Positions 1 through 11,703 of a stretch of 64,000 nt of DNA are shown here, in pieces. The first letter of the stretch is position 1. The number at the start of each line of letters is the position of its first letter. The stretch spans positions 14,857,319 through 14,921,318 of the forward strand of contig CM072808.1 of assembly GCA_037013495.1 (NCBI GenBank), written 5' to 3'. Source of the DNA: Hippophae tibetana (Eukaryota > Streptophyta > Magnoliopsida > Rosales > Elaeagnaceae). Position numbers and translations under genes: made by a program. The notes beneath the pieces are model-generated. The model searched no databases. It was not told the DNA's origin and saw only the letters and a program-made list of their open reading frames with translations.

Positions 1-730
1 TTGATGGTACAATCGCCCAGTACTTAGAGTGAAGCTCTATTTCAAAAGTTTTTATAAGAATTATTATCTGAAAATGTATTGACAACATGTTTTCAGTAGT
101 GGTTTTAAAACTTATAAGTTAGTACTCGGATGACTAAATTCTTAGGTTTAATTTGGACACCTTGAATAAAGTTTAAAATGTCTAACCCCACCAAAGGTGG
201 CATTTAAATGGTTCATTTTCAATCTCTTAGAAAAAGAAATTAATTTAATTAAGCAAATTGGTTATCAACCCCACCCATAGGTGTTAATTGATTTGTTTAG
301 TTAACAAAGAATACCTAACTCCACCAAAGGTGGTATTCATACAAAAAAGGGAGAATCAATAAATATCAATTCATATCTTTAATAACCTAGATAATACGAG
401 AAAGCATAATTAACTTAGTTATTATATCCATAAATACTCCGCCATTATAAATGATAAAATTTGCATAAATGTTTATTGAATCTATGTTTATTTTTATGTA
501 AGTAGATTAAAAATACAAAAACCCCAAAATATCGTGACAGGATGTTTAGGATTTAATTTCGTTTTTAAAGTTTGAATAATAAATTAAGAACCACATACAT
601 TCCTTCCTTAGATCGACCTTGGGAGTATACTTATCATTTTCTACGAAATGATTCGTGCACTTGCGAGAGTTTTATAAATATTAAAACTAAAGTATTGGCA
701 AGAATCGGCGATGCCGGTTTTCGCTCATCA
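1..730 (+). mobile_element. Family-A (Athila-type) LTR, 3' part
   Basis: This is the 3' portion of a family-A LTR, entered part-way through. It aligns by eye with about 3001-3734 and 17400-18112. It carries the three CACC..GGTG palindromes of this LTR at 188-200, 272-283 and 321-333, the GATCGACCTTGGGAGTATAC block, and the terminal ..CTCATCA ending at 730. Copia coding sequence starts at the next base, so this is either an insertion into that copia element or its truncation point. The 5' part lies outside the window. Confidence 0.85.
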
Positions 731-1781
731 CTCATTCATAGAGAAAAATGAATGCAATAGAATGACAGCTGATCACTGCATCTTCATCAAGAAATTATCT
801 TATGGTTATTTTATTATTCTTTTGCTTTATGTCGAATACATGTTAATTGTAGGTCAAAATATTGACAACAAGTTGAAGATAGATTTGAGTAGTCCTTTGC
901 AATGAAGGACTTAGGACCTACCAAGAAGATTCTTGGCATCACAATTACCTATAACAGGCAAAAGCAAAAGATCTAGCTTTCCTAAAAATGGTATGTTGAA
1001 AAAGTTCTTGAAAGATTCAACATGAGCAAAGCTAAACCTGTTAGTTGTCCATTTGCAAACCATTTCAAACTTAATGTGAGTCAATGTCCCTCAAGTGAGG
1101 AGGAGATATCAGAGATGAGCAAGGTGCCTTATGCATCGATAGTTGGTAGTCTAATGTATTCTATGGTATGCACTAGACCAAACATTGCACATGATGTTGG
1201 CGTTGTGAGTCGATTCCTATCAAATCCTGGAAAGGAACATTGGGCAGCTATCTAATGGATACTCAGGTATCTGAAAGGAACCTCTAGTCAATTTTTATGC
1301 TTTGGTAATAATAAACCTATATTAGAAGGATATATAGATTCAGATATGGCTAGCGACATGGATACAAGAAAGTCTATATCTGAGTACCTAATACCATTTG
1401 GAGGGGAAGCTGTTTCATGGAAATCATGATTGCAAAAGTGTATTGCCTTAAGTACCACAAAAGTAGAGTACATTGCAATCATTGAAGGTTGTAAGGAGAT
1501 ACTATAGATGCAAAAGTTCCTACAAGAATTACATTAGAACCAAGAAAACTATGTTCTTTATTGCGACAGTCGGAATGCAATTCACCTAAGTAAGAGCCCA
1601 ACCTTCCACTCAAGGTCCAAACACATCGACATAAGGTATCATTGGATTCGTGATGTGTTAGAACATAAACTACTACAAGTTGAGAAGATTCACACCAATG
1701 ATAATGGGGCAGATATGATGACTAGAGAAAAGCTTGCTATCTGTAGAAAGATTGTAGGTGTGGAAGAGTCGTGTCCCACAT
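731..1781 (+). pseudogene. Ty1/copia RT (C-terminal) and RNase H remnant
   Basis: Broken copia polyprotein with the end of the reverse transcriptase and the RNase H domain. Recognisable stretches are the NRMTADHCIFIKK region, LLYVEYMLIVG where copia RTs have LLYVDD, VSRFLSNPGKEHWAA, STTKVEYIAI and SKHIDIRYHWIRD. The catalytic Asp-Asp pair reads Glu-Tyr, so the RT is dead. Several stops and frameshifts interrupt the frame; the longest open piece is 1022-1255. The 5' part of pol is missing, cut at the LTR ending at 730. A copia PPT follows at 1782, which supports reading this as the 3' end of one element. Confidence 0.85.
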
Positions 1782-1849
1782 AAGGGGGAGATTTTTTGGT
1801 CCAACTATGTGGGCCGGAGAAGAGAAGAAAAAAAGTCAAAAATTATGGG
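1782..1849 (+). mobile_element. Copia polypurine tract and start of its 3' LTR
   Basis: AAGGGGGAGA (1782-1791) directly follows the RNase H remnant, as expected for a copia PPT. The following bases to 1849 are the first part of that element's 3' LTR, cut by the family-A LTR that starts at 1850. The LTR boundary is inferred from the PPT only. Confidence 0.55.
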
Positions 1850-3734
1850 CGATGAGTGCTCAAAAAGCACTAAAATTACCATGATTTTGTGCACATTAAT
1901 TGATTAAAATATATATATATTTATATGATTTTATCATATATTTATATATATTTGTCTTTTCGGAACACAGGTATTTTTATTATTTTTCAGGTATTTTTAC
2001 TTAGAAACATAACTTAAAGACTCAAAGACGAATACTAGAGGCAATACATCACAAATATATTCATAAATAAATGAGGAAAATTCAACAAATATGGAAAAAT
2101 TGGACAAAATAGGTCAAAATATCAAAAAAGAGGAAATTGCACACCTAGTCGTGCCAGCCAATGCGCGCAGCGCACCCAATTACGCCGAGCAGCCACTTGT
2201 AGGACGCCAATTCCGCGCGTACCCACTCCCATCAGCACTTGGTCCCACGTGCCATGTGCGCGCCCTTGCTCCATTCTGCGTGCCTATGCCCATCTGTGCG
2301 CGTCATTCCACTCATATGCCCCATCTGCGCGCGCTATTGCGCCCACACCACCTTCACGTCATTAGTATAATGTCATCATTCACTACTCTGCATTTTCTCC
2401 ATTTTTAATCATTTTTTCACCCATTTTTTCTTCTCATCCTCACCTATAAATACTTCCATTCTGTTCATAACTAAACACATCTTCTCTTCTCTTCTCTTCT
2501 CTTTCTTTCTCTCCTTTCTTAGTTTTTTTAGTTTTTCTTAGTTTTTAGTTTTTCCTTAGTTCTTTTCTTAGTTTTAGAGTTCTTCTCTTTTTGAGAAGAA
2601 CTAGTTATGTTTTTGTAATTTATTTGCATTTTGATTCAATAAATGAGAGTGCAAATTCCGTTTGGAGGTTTTCTAACAACGGGAATAGCGTCAAAGTACT
2701 GTAAGGATTTTATTTTCTTTACAGTTATTTTTTATGCTTTATTCTTACATGTTATATTTAATTTTTCTGTTATTAAATTTAAATTTACTGGCTCTTTGTA
2801 AACATGATATAATAATAACGTTGTTATGCTTGCGAAATATTAAATAGGTAAAAATCTCTAAAATGAATTGATATTATTTTATTCAATATTTTATATTAAG
2901 AATGTTAGAGAGAAATATATTATTTTTCATTAAAAACTTAAATCTAAAGATTAAATTTTAAGGTTTAGTTATTCGGCCTAATTTAGAGTAGTGCTCTTTT
3001 ATTTGTTGGTACAATCGCCCAGTAGTTAAAGTAAAGCTCTATTTCAAAAGTTTTTATAAGAATTATTATCTGAAAATGTATTGACAACATGTTTTCAGTA
3101 GTAGTTTTAAAACTTCAAAATTAGTACTCGGATAATTAAATTCTTAGGTTTAATTTGGACACCTTGAATAAAGTTTAAACTGTCTAACCCCACCAAAGGT
3201 GGCATTTAAATGATTCATTTTCAATCTCTTAGAAAAAGGAATTAATTTAATTAACCAAATTAGTTATCAACCCCACCCATAGGTGTTAATTGATTTTTTT
3301 AGTTAACAAAGAATATCTAACCCCACCAAAGGTGGTATTCATATAAAAAAGAGAGAATCAATAAATATCAATTTATATCTTTAATAACCTAAATAATATG
3401 AGCAAGCATTATTAACTTAGTTATTATATCCATAAATACTCCACTATTATAAATAATAAAATTTGCATAAACATTTATTGAATCTATATCTATGTTTATT
3501 TTTATGTTATTAGATTAGAAACACAAAAACCAAACTATCGTGACATGATGTTTAGATTTAATTTCATTTTTAAAAAGTTGAATAATAAATTAAAAACCAC
3601 ATATATTCCTTCCTTAGATCGACCTTTGGAGTATACTTATCATTTTCTACAAAATGATTCATGTACTTGTAAGAGTTTTATAAATATAAAATCAAAGTAT
3701 TGGCAGAATCGGCGATGCTGGTTTTTACTCTTCA
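1850..3734 (+). mobile_element. Family-A LTR, full length (5' LTR of a gag remnant)
   Basis: Full-length LTR of about 1.88 kb. It begins CGATGAGTGCTC, with the first T of TGATGAG changed to C, and ends ACTCTTCA just before a primer site. The 5' end has an AGTGCT..AGCACT inverted repeat. A GC-rich island occupies about 2150-2350 in otherwise AT-rich sequence. A TATA box, a CT-rich leader and the three CACC..GGTG palindromes of the U5 part follow. Its position before the PBS at 3741 makes it a 5' LTR. Confidence 0.9.
2445..2452 (+). promoter_or_regulatory. LTR TATA box
   Basis: TATAAATA within CACCTATAAATAC, followed about 30 bp later by a CTTCT-repeat leader. The same arrangement is seen in the other family-A LTRs, so this is the likely core promoter. 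Confidence 0.75.
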
Positions 3735-3740
3735 AGTTTT

Positions 3741-3758
3741 TGGCGCAGTTGTCGAGGA
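3741..3758 (+). other. Primer binding site (tRNA-Asp type, degenerate)
   Basis: TGGCGCAGTTGTCGAGGA lies 6 bp (AGTTTT) after the LTR end. It differs at a few positions from the PBS type TGGCGCCGTTGCCGGGGA, complementary to the 3' end of plant tRNA-Asp and usual in Athila/Tat elements. The copy at 35466-35483 is closer to that form. Confidence 0.85.
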
Positions 3759-3839
3759 AAGAATAGCGTTTTTTAAATTATTTATCAAAATTTCAAAAAC
3801 ATTTTGTGTTTTAAATGATTGTGATTTTTTTATTAAAAA

Positions 3840-4195
3840 AATTTTAATTTTAAAAAAAACTTTAAGTTAAAAAAATAAATAAATAAAATTATAGCATGAA
3901 AAGTAAAAAAAAAAATTTAAAATTTTAAAAAACTTTAAGTTAAAAAAATAAATAAATAAAATTATAGCGTAAATAGTAAAATAAACTTACAGTTCATGAA
4001 TAGTAAAAACAATTAAAATTTAAAAAAAATATTTTAAAAATAAATAAAAATTATAGCGTGAATAGTAAAATAAACTTACCGTTCATGAATAGTAAAAAAA
4101 TTAAAATTTGAAAAATTTTAAGATAAAAATAAATAAATAAATAAAAATTATAACGTGAATAGTAAAATAAACTTATTGTTCGTGAATAGTAACTT
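3840..4195 (+). repeat. Leader repeats, about 90-bp unit
   Basis: Four degenerate tandem units in the leader between PBS and gag. Each contains a form of ATTATAGCGTGAATAGTA, ATAAACTTACCGTTCATGAATAGT and an A-rich spacer. A related set lies at the equivalent place in the minus-strand element (35040-35300), so the array is an element feature rather than a local expansion. Confidence 0.75.
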
Positions 4196-4218
4196 AGTTT
4201 TTTTTATCTTAATTTTTG

Positions 4219-5085
4219 TTTAACTCGGGTTCTTTGGTGACATGGGAGAACATTTATAATAAATTCATGGGAAAATTCTATTCCCACCAAAAAACATCAG
4301 AGTTGAGAGGAAAGATTGCTACTTTCTCTCATATGGAAGGAGAACCATTCCATGAAGCTTGGGATAGGTTCAAAATGTTTCTCACTCAATGTCCCCATCA
4401 TAGCTTTCCCCTGTAGTTGCAGAACAAATTCTTTTACGATGGACTTACACAACAATGTTAGTTCATTGTCGACAACGCTGCAGGAGGAGCAATGGGAGAA
4501 AAGACTACCTCAGAGACGTACAACCTCTTTGAGATGTTGGGTGCTAATTCCCAACAGAAAATCTAGAGTTCATGAAATCGATTCCAGCAATGAAGTTCAA
4601 CAACAACTTGTTCAACTGACCAAGCAAGTTTCCCTTCTCACTACACAAACCAACACCAATAATGAACAGTATGGTTTGTATAGCAACATGGGACATGGTA
4701 CTGAAGCATGTCCATATCAAGGAGAAACAACAACTAGGCCTGAACAGGTTAATGTATTAGGAACATATCAACAGAGACCAAGGTTCAACCCCAATTCAAA
4801 TACCTACAATCCTGGGTGGAGAAATCATCCAAAATTCTCCTGGAGGCAAAACAACCCTCATTTCGCTCAAAGCTCAAATCAGCCAGGCCAGCAATTCCAC
4901 CCGCCTATTCCAAGAAGCATTCCCAATAAATCAACCCTGGAGGACAACTTGAATCCTTTTATTCAAGTTTGTAGATAACCAATTTAAAACTAATCAACGG
5001 TTGGACTCTATGGAAGCTTCTATCAAAAAGGTGGAAGTTCAAGTAGAACAGTTAGTTGAACATTTGCAAAAACAAAGCAAAGACT
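4219..5085 (+). pseudogene. Athila-type gag remnant
   Basis: Capsid-like gag protein with its N-terminal half missing. Readable coding starts at LVTWENIYNKFMGKFYS, with SELRGKIATF, FHEAWDRFKMFLTQCPHH and NAAGGA following, all typical of the Athila gag core. There is no ATG at the start; the leader runs straight into the middle of the domain. A TAG at 4414-4416 and a second TAG near 4460 interrupt the first frame, and a frameshift near 4558 moves it into the frame that reads HEIDSSNEVQQQLVQL and GLYSNMGHGTEACP, a decayed zinc-knuckle region. A short coiled tail runs to about 5085. No pol follows. Confidence 0.85.
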
Positions 5086-5351
5086 AATTTGATGGTCAAA
5101 TGGGGTAAAATAAATTCAATGAAGAGGAGACATTGAGTTTGTCATTCTGCAATCTCCAAGCAACGTCTTACTAGAAGACGATAAATTTTAGTCCTACATG
5201 GGAGCTCACTCATTAATGTATTTTCCCTTGTTTTAGTTTTATGTTGTGTGTAATAAAATTCAAATGAAATAAATTCGTTTTTTTCAAAAATTTAACAAAA
5301 ATAAATAAATAAATTAATTAATTAATACAAAATAAATAAAAATAAAAAAGA
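5086..5351 (+). other. Post-gag noncoding stretch
   Basis: No gene. It holds the conserved ACATTGAGTTT..CAAGCAACGTCTTACTAGAAGACG block that also occurs at about 22750-22810 and, on the minus strand, at 33838-33895. An A-rich tract follows up to the inverted LTR starting at 5352. Confidence 0.6.
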
Positions 5352-6799
5352 AGTTGAGCAAAAACTAGCATCGTCGATTCTGCCAATACTTTAGTTTTAT
5401 ATTTATAAAACAATCACAAGTGCACGAATCATTTCGTAGAAAATAATAAGTATACTCTCAAGGTCAATCTAAGGAAGGAATATATGTGGTTTTTAATTTA
5501 TTATTCAAACTTTTAAAAACGAAATTAAATCCTAAACATCCTGTCACGATAGTTTGGTTTTTGTGTTTCTAATCTAATAACATAAAAATAAACATAGATA
5601 CAGATTCAATAAATGATTATGCAAATTTTATTATTTATAATAGTGGAGTATTTATTGAAATAGAGTTTCACTCCAACTACCGGGCGATTGTACCAACAAA
5701 TAAAAGAGCCCTACTCTAAATCAAACCGGGTAACTAAAACTTAAAATCTAATTTTCATATTTAAATTTGTCATGAAAAATAATATATTTCTCTCTAACAT
5801 TCTTAATATAAAATCTTGAATAAAAATAAAATCAATTCATTTTATAGATTTTTACCTATTTAATATTTCGCAAACATAACAACGTTATTATTATATCATG
5901 TTTACAAATAGCCAGCAATGTTAAATTAAATCACAGACAAATTAAATATAACATATAAAAATAAAGCATAAAAAATAACTGTAAAGAAAATAAAATCCTT
6001 ACAGTACTTCGATGTTATTCCCGTTGCTGGAAAACCTCCAAACAGAATATGCACTCCCATTTATTGAATCAAAAAGAAAATAAATTACAAAAACATAACT
6101 AGTTCTTCTCAAAAAGAGAAATTAACTAAGAAAAGCTAAAAACTAAGAAAAAACTAAGAAATGAGAGAAAGAAAGAGAAGATGTGTTTTGAGGTGTGGTA
6201 TGAAGTGAAGAGAATGGGGGTATTTATAGGTGAGGATGGGAAGAAAAAGTGGGTGAAAAAATGATAAAAAATGGTGGAAATGCGGAGTGGTGAATGATGA
6301 TGTCAGTATAACATGGGGGCTATTGCACGCGGATTGGGGCGTAGATGGCAGCGGCGCGCACGGAGTGGAGCTGGGGCACGCATAGGCGCTCGCAGAAGCA
6401 GCAGCAGCGTGCACAGGCACGTGCGGGACAGGACAATGTGCGGGCGGAACTCGATCAAGGTGTGTGCGGAACTGGAGCAAGGCACATGCGGCTGGCGAGG
6501 CACTGGGCGGCGCACCGGTGCGATATCCTCCTTTTGACATTTTTGACCTTTTTAACCCATTTTGTCCAATTTTTCTATATTTGTTGACCTTTCCTATTTT
6601 ATTTATTAATATATTTGTGATGTATTTCTTCCAGTATTCCTCTTTAAGTCTTTAAGTTACGTTTTTCAGTAAAAATACTTGAAAAATAATAAAAATACCC
6701 GTGATTTCGAAAAAGACAAATTTATATAAAAATATATATTTTTAATCAATTAGTGTGAATAAAATCATAATAATTTTAGTGCTTTTTGAGCACTCATCA
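5352..6799 (-). mobile_element. Family-A LTR with internal deletion (3' LTR)
   Basis: Minus-strand LTR, ending ACTCATCA at 6799 on the plus strand. Compared with the copy at 1850-3734 it lacks about 395 bp, including the three CACC..GGTG palindromes; the junction is near 5650, where the CTCCACTATTATAA region joins CTCTATTTCAA. It follows the PPT at 6800-6811, so it is the 3' LTR of the element whose pol is at 8840-11703. Confidence 0.85.
6221..6228 (-). promoter_or_regulatory. LTR TATA box
   Basis: TATAAATA on the minus strand, downstream of a GC-rich island at about 6313-6530. Same layout as the other family-A LTRs. Confidence 0.65.
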
Positions 6800-6811
6800 C
6801 AACCCCCAACC
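6800..6811 (-). other. 3' polypurine tract
   Basis: GGTTGGGGGTTG on the minus strand, directly next to the LTR end. The same 12-mer abuts the LTRs at 31925 and 37363, with variants at 16318, 26618 and 59943. It is the expected plus-strand priming site. Confidence 0.85.
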
Positions 6812-8502
6812 AGCTTCTTGTTAGTCCCTTAGCGATAAAAACTAAACATTAAACAATCCTAAATCACTTCCATGGATGGATACAGTTGCATTTAGCCTAT
6901 GCAACAAGCCTTTAAACCCCTAGGTTGCCCTAGTGGGCGAGTTTGAGTCTCGTGAGGCTTTTAAGTAATGATACCCACAAACATTGAACTAAATATAAAA
7001 ATTAAAAGAAATAATAAAAACAATCAACTCAAAAACTAAAATTACAATAAAATCAAAAATTAACTTTTAAAAATAAAAGAAAACAACATATCACAAAAAT
7101 GTCTCATACTTTTTAATCTCCTTTAAGATCATAATTAAAATCTCAAGCATGAGTTATTTTAATCTCTTTAAACAAAAATGATTTATTATAATAATTAGTC
7201 AAAAATTATTTTCATATTTCATATAAAAAAATTTAATTTAATTTCACCCAATTTCAATGTCAAGAATCTGAATTTGCTTCGACTCTATTCCTCACTTGTC
7301 AATACTCTCAAAACACTGAATCCTATGGCTTCAAACACTCATACTAATTTATATGCGAGAGAGTTGATGTAGAGAAATGAACTAATATGTTCTCATATGT
7401 ATAAAGAACAAAGACTTAAAGTATTATTTTGATGTTGATCTCATGAAAGGAATCGAATGTATAAATTATAAAGATATCATATATAAAAATTATTTTCATG
7501 CATAAATCAAACTCATTAAGAAAGAATTACAAGATATATGCCTTTTACAAATGAAGAAAGTGCAATGACTTTTTAGGGAATTACTTCCTATATCTTTCTT
7601 TTGTAATTAGCTTGTACTCACAACTTTGTAGGCAATGTGGATCATAGTATGTAGATTATACTATATATTCTTTACCTCTCTATTTTTCTTTTCTTCTTTT
7701 TTTTCTTTTTTTTTCAATATATATATATATATATATATTAGAGAGTTAACCCATGTACAGATTATACATTTTTTAGGATTTTGGTGAGTGGTTAATTTTG
7801 TGGCTTTTCTATTTTATCTTGGTTTAGGTAACCCCAGATATGTCTCTTTTTTTTGTAGCAGTCATGCATGAATGAGATATAAGCATATACTATTAATTTC
7901 TACTCAAATCATTTAATCTAAGCAAAAATAATAATAAAAAATATACGATACTCTATTAAGATGAAAAAATTCACACTCAATGCTAATACCTATAGAGATC
8001 ATCTAATCAATTGAAGAAATAAGAAATGTGTTTGGAGTAGAAAATATATATATTTCACACTGAATAAAGGAAATTAGGCTCAAATTATATCTCTCAAAGG
8101 TAGTCTCCACTAAAAAAAATTCATCAACACTGATTTTGGGTTTAATATAATTTCCACATTTTATCAAGAAATACTAGTTATGACAAAAAACTAACTAATT
8201 ACCAAAAATAATTACAAAATATTCCATGATATGTTTTCAAAAATTAATCTAACAGTACAAAAGATTTAACTATTTACTTCAATTTGATTTATAGAAATGA
8301 TAAATTATTGTGAGAAATATTATTTTTATTTTTTTATATTCCAAAAATTACTAAATCACACAAAAACAAAAAATAAAACCAAAAACAAAAAATGAAAATG
8401 TGACCATAAAAAAGAAAAAAAACTATTTTTTTATTTTTTTATTTTTTTATATTTTTAAATTGTTAAATCTTTTTTTTTCTAATTAAGCATGGTAACTTTT
8501 CA
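6812..8502 (-). other. Family-A conserved 3' noncoding region
   Basis: No ORF of note. This sequence between pol and the PPT recurs at 14962-16318, about 25150-26600, 31964-33520, 37364-38605 and 59166-59943. In autonomous Athila elements the equivalent place often holds an env-like ORF; none is visible here. It contains a (TA)n tract at 7716-7738 that varies greatly between copies. Confidence 0.8.
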
Positions 8503-8540
8503 CCACCTCCAACCTAGAACTTACATTGTCCTCAATGTAA
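8503..8540 (-). other. Internal polypurine motif and adjacent hairpin
   Basis: On the minus strand a perfect 8-bp hairpin TTACATTG-AGGA-CAATGTAA (8521-8540) is followed by GGTTGGAGGTGG (8503-8514), which resembles the 3' PPT. The pair recurs at 33528-33564 (minus) and 24870-24907 (plus). Confidence 0.6.
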
Positions 8541-8795
8541 CAAGTGAAATTAAAGATAAAGAGAAAAGAGAAGAAAGATTACCTATTTCGTGAGAATGTG
8601 CAAGTAGTAATAGAGAAATGCAGGTGCATCCATCATATTCATCATTAAAGTGTATACATACAGATCGCTGTAAACTTCTAACATCTCAACAAATATTTTT
8701 AGTTTTAACAATTTAAAAATTATTCACATATAATTAAACTAAAATAAACAATAAAATTAAGTAAATAAAACAAATAACAGAAAATTACCTAAAAC

Positions 8796-8813
8796 GATGG
8801 GTTGCCTCCCATC
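8796..8813 (-). other. AGGCAA-loop hairpin after pol
   Basis: Minus-strand GATGGG-AGGCAA-CCCATC, a 6-bp stem with a 6-nt loop, about 27 bp beyond the pol stop codon. A second copy lies at 33807-33824 with a G-U pair at the loop end. Confidence 0.6.
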
Positions 8814-8839
8814 TAGCGCTAAGACAAAAATTTATGGTG

Positions 8840-11703
8840 CTAAGGGTTACTCAGCCAAATGCAATCCATTTCAGCAATGTTGTTTGGTTCTTCTAAATAA
8901 GGCTTCACACGATTTCCATTGACATTGAATTTTTTTTGTATCTTGGAGTCCAATAGTTCTACTATTCCATGTTCAAATACCTGAACTATTTTGAATGGTC
9001 CATCACATCTTGATCTCAGCTTTCCTGGAAACAATCTCAAATGAGAGTTAAATAAAAAAACTTTCATTCCAGGGTGAAAAGTCTTAGGAATTAGCCTCTT
9101 GTCATGATAGCGCTTAGTACGCTCTTTGTATAATTTGGCATTCACATAGGCTTCATTCCTAATTTCTTTCAACTCATTAAGATGGAGTAACCGTTTTTCT
9201 TCTACTTTATCTAAATCCATGTTTAACTCTTTAATTGCCCAGTAAGCCTTGTGTTCAAGTTCAACTGGAAGGTGGCAAGATTTTCCAAAGATTAACCGGT
9301 AAGGGCTCATCCTAATAGGTGTTTTGTAAGCGGTGCGGTATGCCCATAAGACATCATTTAACTTAAATGCCGAATCCTTCCTTGAAGGATGCACAGTGCG
9401 TTCCAAGATTCCCTTAATTTTCCTATTACTTACTTCCACTAAACTAGAAGTTTGAGGATGATATGGAGTAGCTACTTTATGTGTGATGTTGTACTTATTT
9501 AGTACTCCATCAAAGATCTTGTTACAAAAATGGCTACCTCCATCGCTTATTATAGCTCTAGGCGTTCCGAACCTGCTCAATATTAAATCCTTCAAGAATT
9601 TAACAACAAAATTAGCATTATTGGTTTTAGTGGAGATAGCTTCTACCCACTTGGATACATAATCCACAGCAACCAAAATATATTGAAAACCATTGGATGG
9701 GGGAAAAGGACTCATAAAGTCAATCCCCCATACATCAAAGAGTTCAACAACTAAATTAGATGTCAAAGGCATTTCATCTCTTTTGCTTATGTTTCTTGTT
9801 CTTTGACATCTATCACATTGTGCACAAAACATATGAGCATCTTTAAAAAGAGTGGGCCAAAAGAATCCAGACTGTTATACCTTACAGGCTATCTTTCACC
9901 ACCAAAATGGCCCCCACAATGAAGTTCATGACAAAAAGTTAGAATGCTCTTATGTTCATCTTCAGGTACACATCTCTGGATGACTTGATCTTGACCAATC
10001 TTGTATAAATAAGGGTCATCCCATAAATAGTCCTTAATAGTTTTAAAAAACCTTTTTTTGTCCTGATATGAAGTGTTAGGTCGCAAAACACCAGTGGCAA
10101 GATAGTTTACAATATCAACATACCATGGGTTCGGACCTATTGAAAATAATTGTTCATTAGGAAAGGTTTCAACTATTTCTTCATTACTCTCATCTTTAAG
10201 AGAATTGAAGTCAGAAATAAACCTAGACAAATGGTCAGCTACTAAGTTTTCACTACCTTTCTTATCCTTGATTTCTAAGTCAAATTCTTGTAAGAGTAAG
10301 ACCCACCTGATTAATCTTGGCTTAGCATTTGGTTTACTTAATAGGTATCTTAAAGTAGCATGATTAGAATAAGGGACGACTTATTTTAGAGAAATCTTTA
10401 ATAAATCGTCTGTAAAATCCTACATGTACAAAGAAGCTTCTTATCCCCTTCACAGATGTAGGGTGAGGTAGTTTAGATATCAATTCAACTTTTGCCTTAT
10501 CAACTTCAATACCCTTTTTTGAAATTATATGTCCTAAAGCTATCCCTTGTTTAACTATAAAATGACTTTTCTCCCAACTAAGGGTGAGATTACATTGAAT
10601 GCACCTTTCTAAAACCGAAGTCAATTTATGTAAGCAATCATCAAATGAGTTCCCAAAGACAGAGAAATCGTCCATGAAAATCTCAATGAATTTTTCAACC
10701 ATGTCCAAGAAAATAGATATCATGCATCTCTGGAAAGCGGTAGGGGCATTGCATAACCCAAATGGCATTCTTCGAAAAGAAATGTCCCAAAAGGACATGT
10801 AAATGTGGTCTTTTCTTGATCTTCTGGTGCTATGGGTACTTGATAATATCCACACAATCCATCTAAAAAATAGTAAAATTTGTGTCCAGCTAATCTTTCC
10901 AACATTTGATCAATGAATGGAAGAGAAAAGTGATCCTTTTTAGTATATAAATTTAGTTTCCTAAAATCTATACACATTCTCCATCCAGTGATTATTCTAG
11001 TGGACAATAATTCACTTTTGTCATTTTTAACAACTGTTATCCCAGATTTCTTTGGTACCACATGCACTGGACTAACCCATTTACTATCCACAATAGGATA
11101 GATAATTCCTTCTTCTAACAATTTAAGAATTTCTTTCTTAACTACCTCTTGCATATTTGGGTTTAGTCTTCTTTGGGCCTCTCGTACAAGTTTAGCACCA
11201 TCCTCCAAGTTGATCTTGTGCATACACATTGTAGGAATAATGCCTCTTATATCCCTGATACTCCAACCTATAGATTTCTTAAACTGTTTAAGCACTTTGA
11301 TAAGTTCCTTTTCTTGGGTTTTGGTCAAGGTTGAAGAAATTATCACTCGATAAGTTTCTCCTTCTCCCAAAAACACATATTTTAAGTGCTCAGGTAAGTC
11401 TTTGAGTTCAAGTTTAGGTGGATTGGCCTCTTTACTGGATGAATAACTGGGTAGATTTAAAAGTGTACTAGATTTTGTCATTACTTCATCATTGTCTAGT
11501 CGTTCAAGGTACCCCTTAATTTCTTCATCTAAATCTTCTTCGACCTCTTCAAGTGTAAGAACTGTTTCAAGCTTGTCTTCTATTCTAGTTTTGAAAAAGG
11601 TTCTTTGGACAAGATTATCCAAAGGGTCAACATCGAATATTTCATCGATGGAAGAAATAGAAGGAAAAGGTGGAAAACCTTCAACCGAAATTTGCAATCC
11701 CAT
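8840..11703 (-). pseudogene. Athila-type pol (RT, partial RNase H, integrase), broken
   Basis: Polyprotein part of an Athila-lineage Ty3 element. From the N-terminus: a linker with LELKDLPEHLKYVFL, then RT (WVSPVHVVPKKSG, RMCIDFRKLN, FIDQMLERLAGH, FLDG, and IFMDDFSVFG at about 10664-10675 as the catalytic box), the RNase H tail ([24 protein letters not shown]), the integrase zinc-binding region, and the integrase core with the triad Asp in WGIDFM, Asp in IISDGG and Glu in [11 protein letters not shown], ending in a GPF/Y-type region. Breaks: a frameshift at about 10775-10790, deletion of most of RNase H with its junction at about 10370-10381, and a frameshift plus stop at about 9870-9890. The first ORF starts at an LTR-derived ATG (11701-11703). 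Gag and protease are absent. Integrase (8840-9832) is open for 330 codons. Confidence 0.9.

Noticed and set aside
6154..6655. Overlapping ORFs of 60-130 codons on both strands in GC-rich LTR islands (also near 2091-2408, 14370-14725, 16559-16846, 36864-37164, 60050-60277)
   Set aside because: They are Pro/Arg/Ala-rich, differ completely between copies, overlap on both strands, and lie in promoter sequence.
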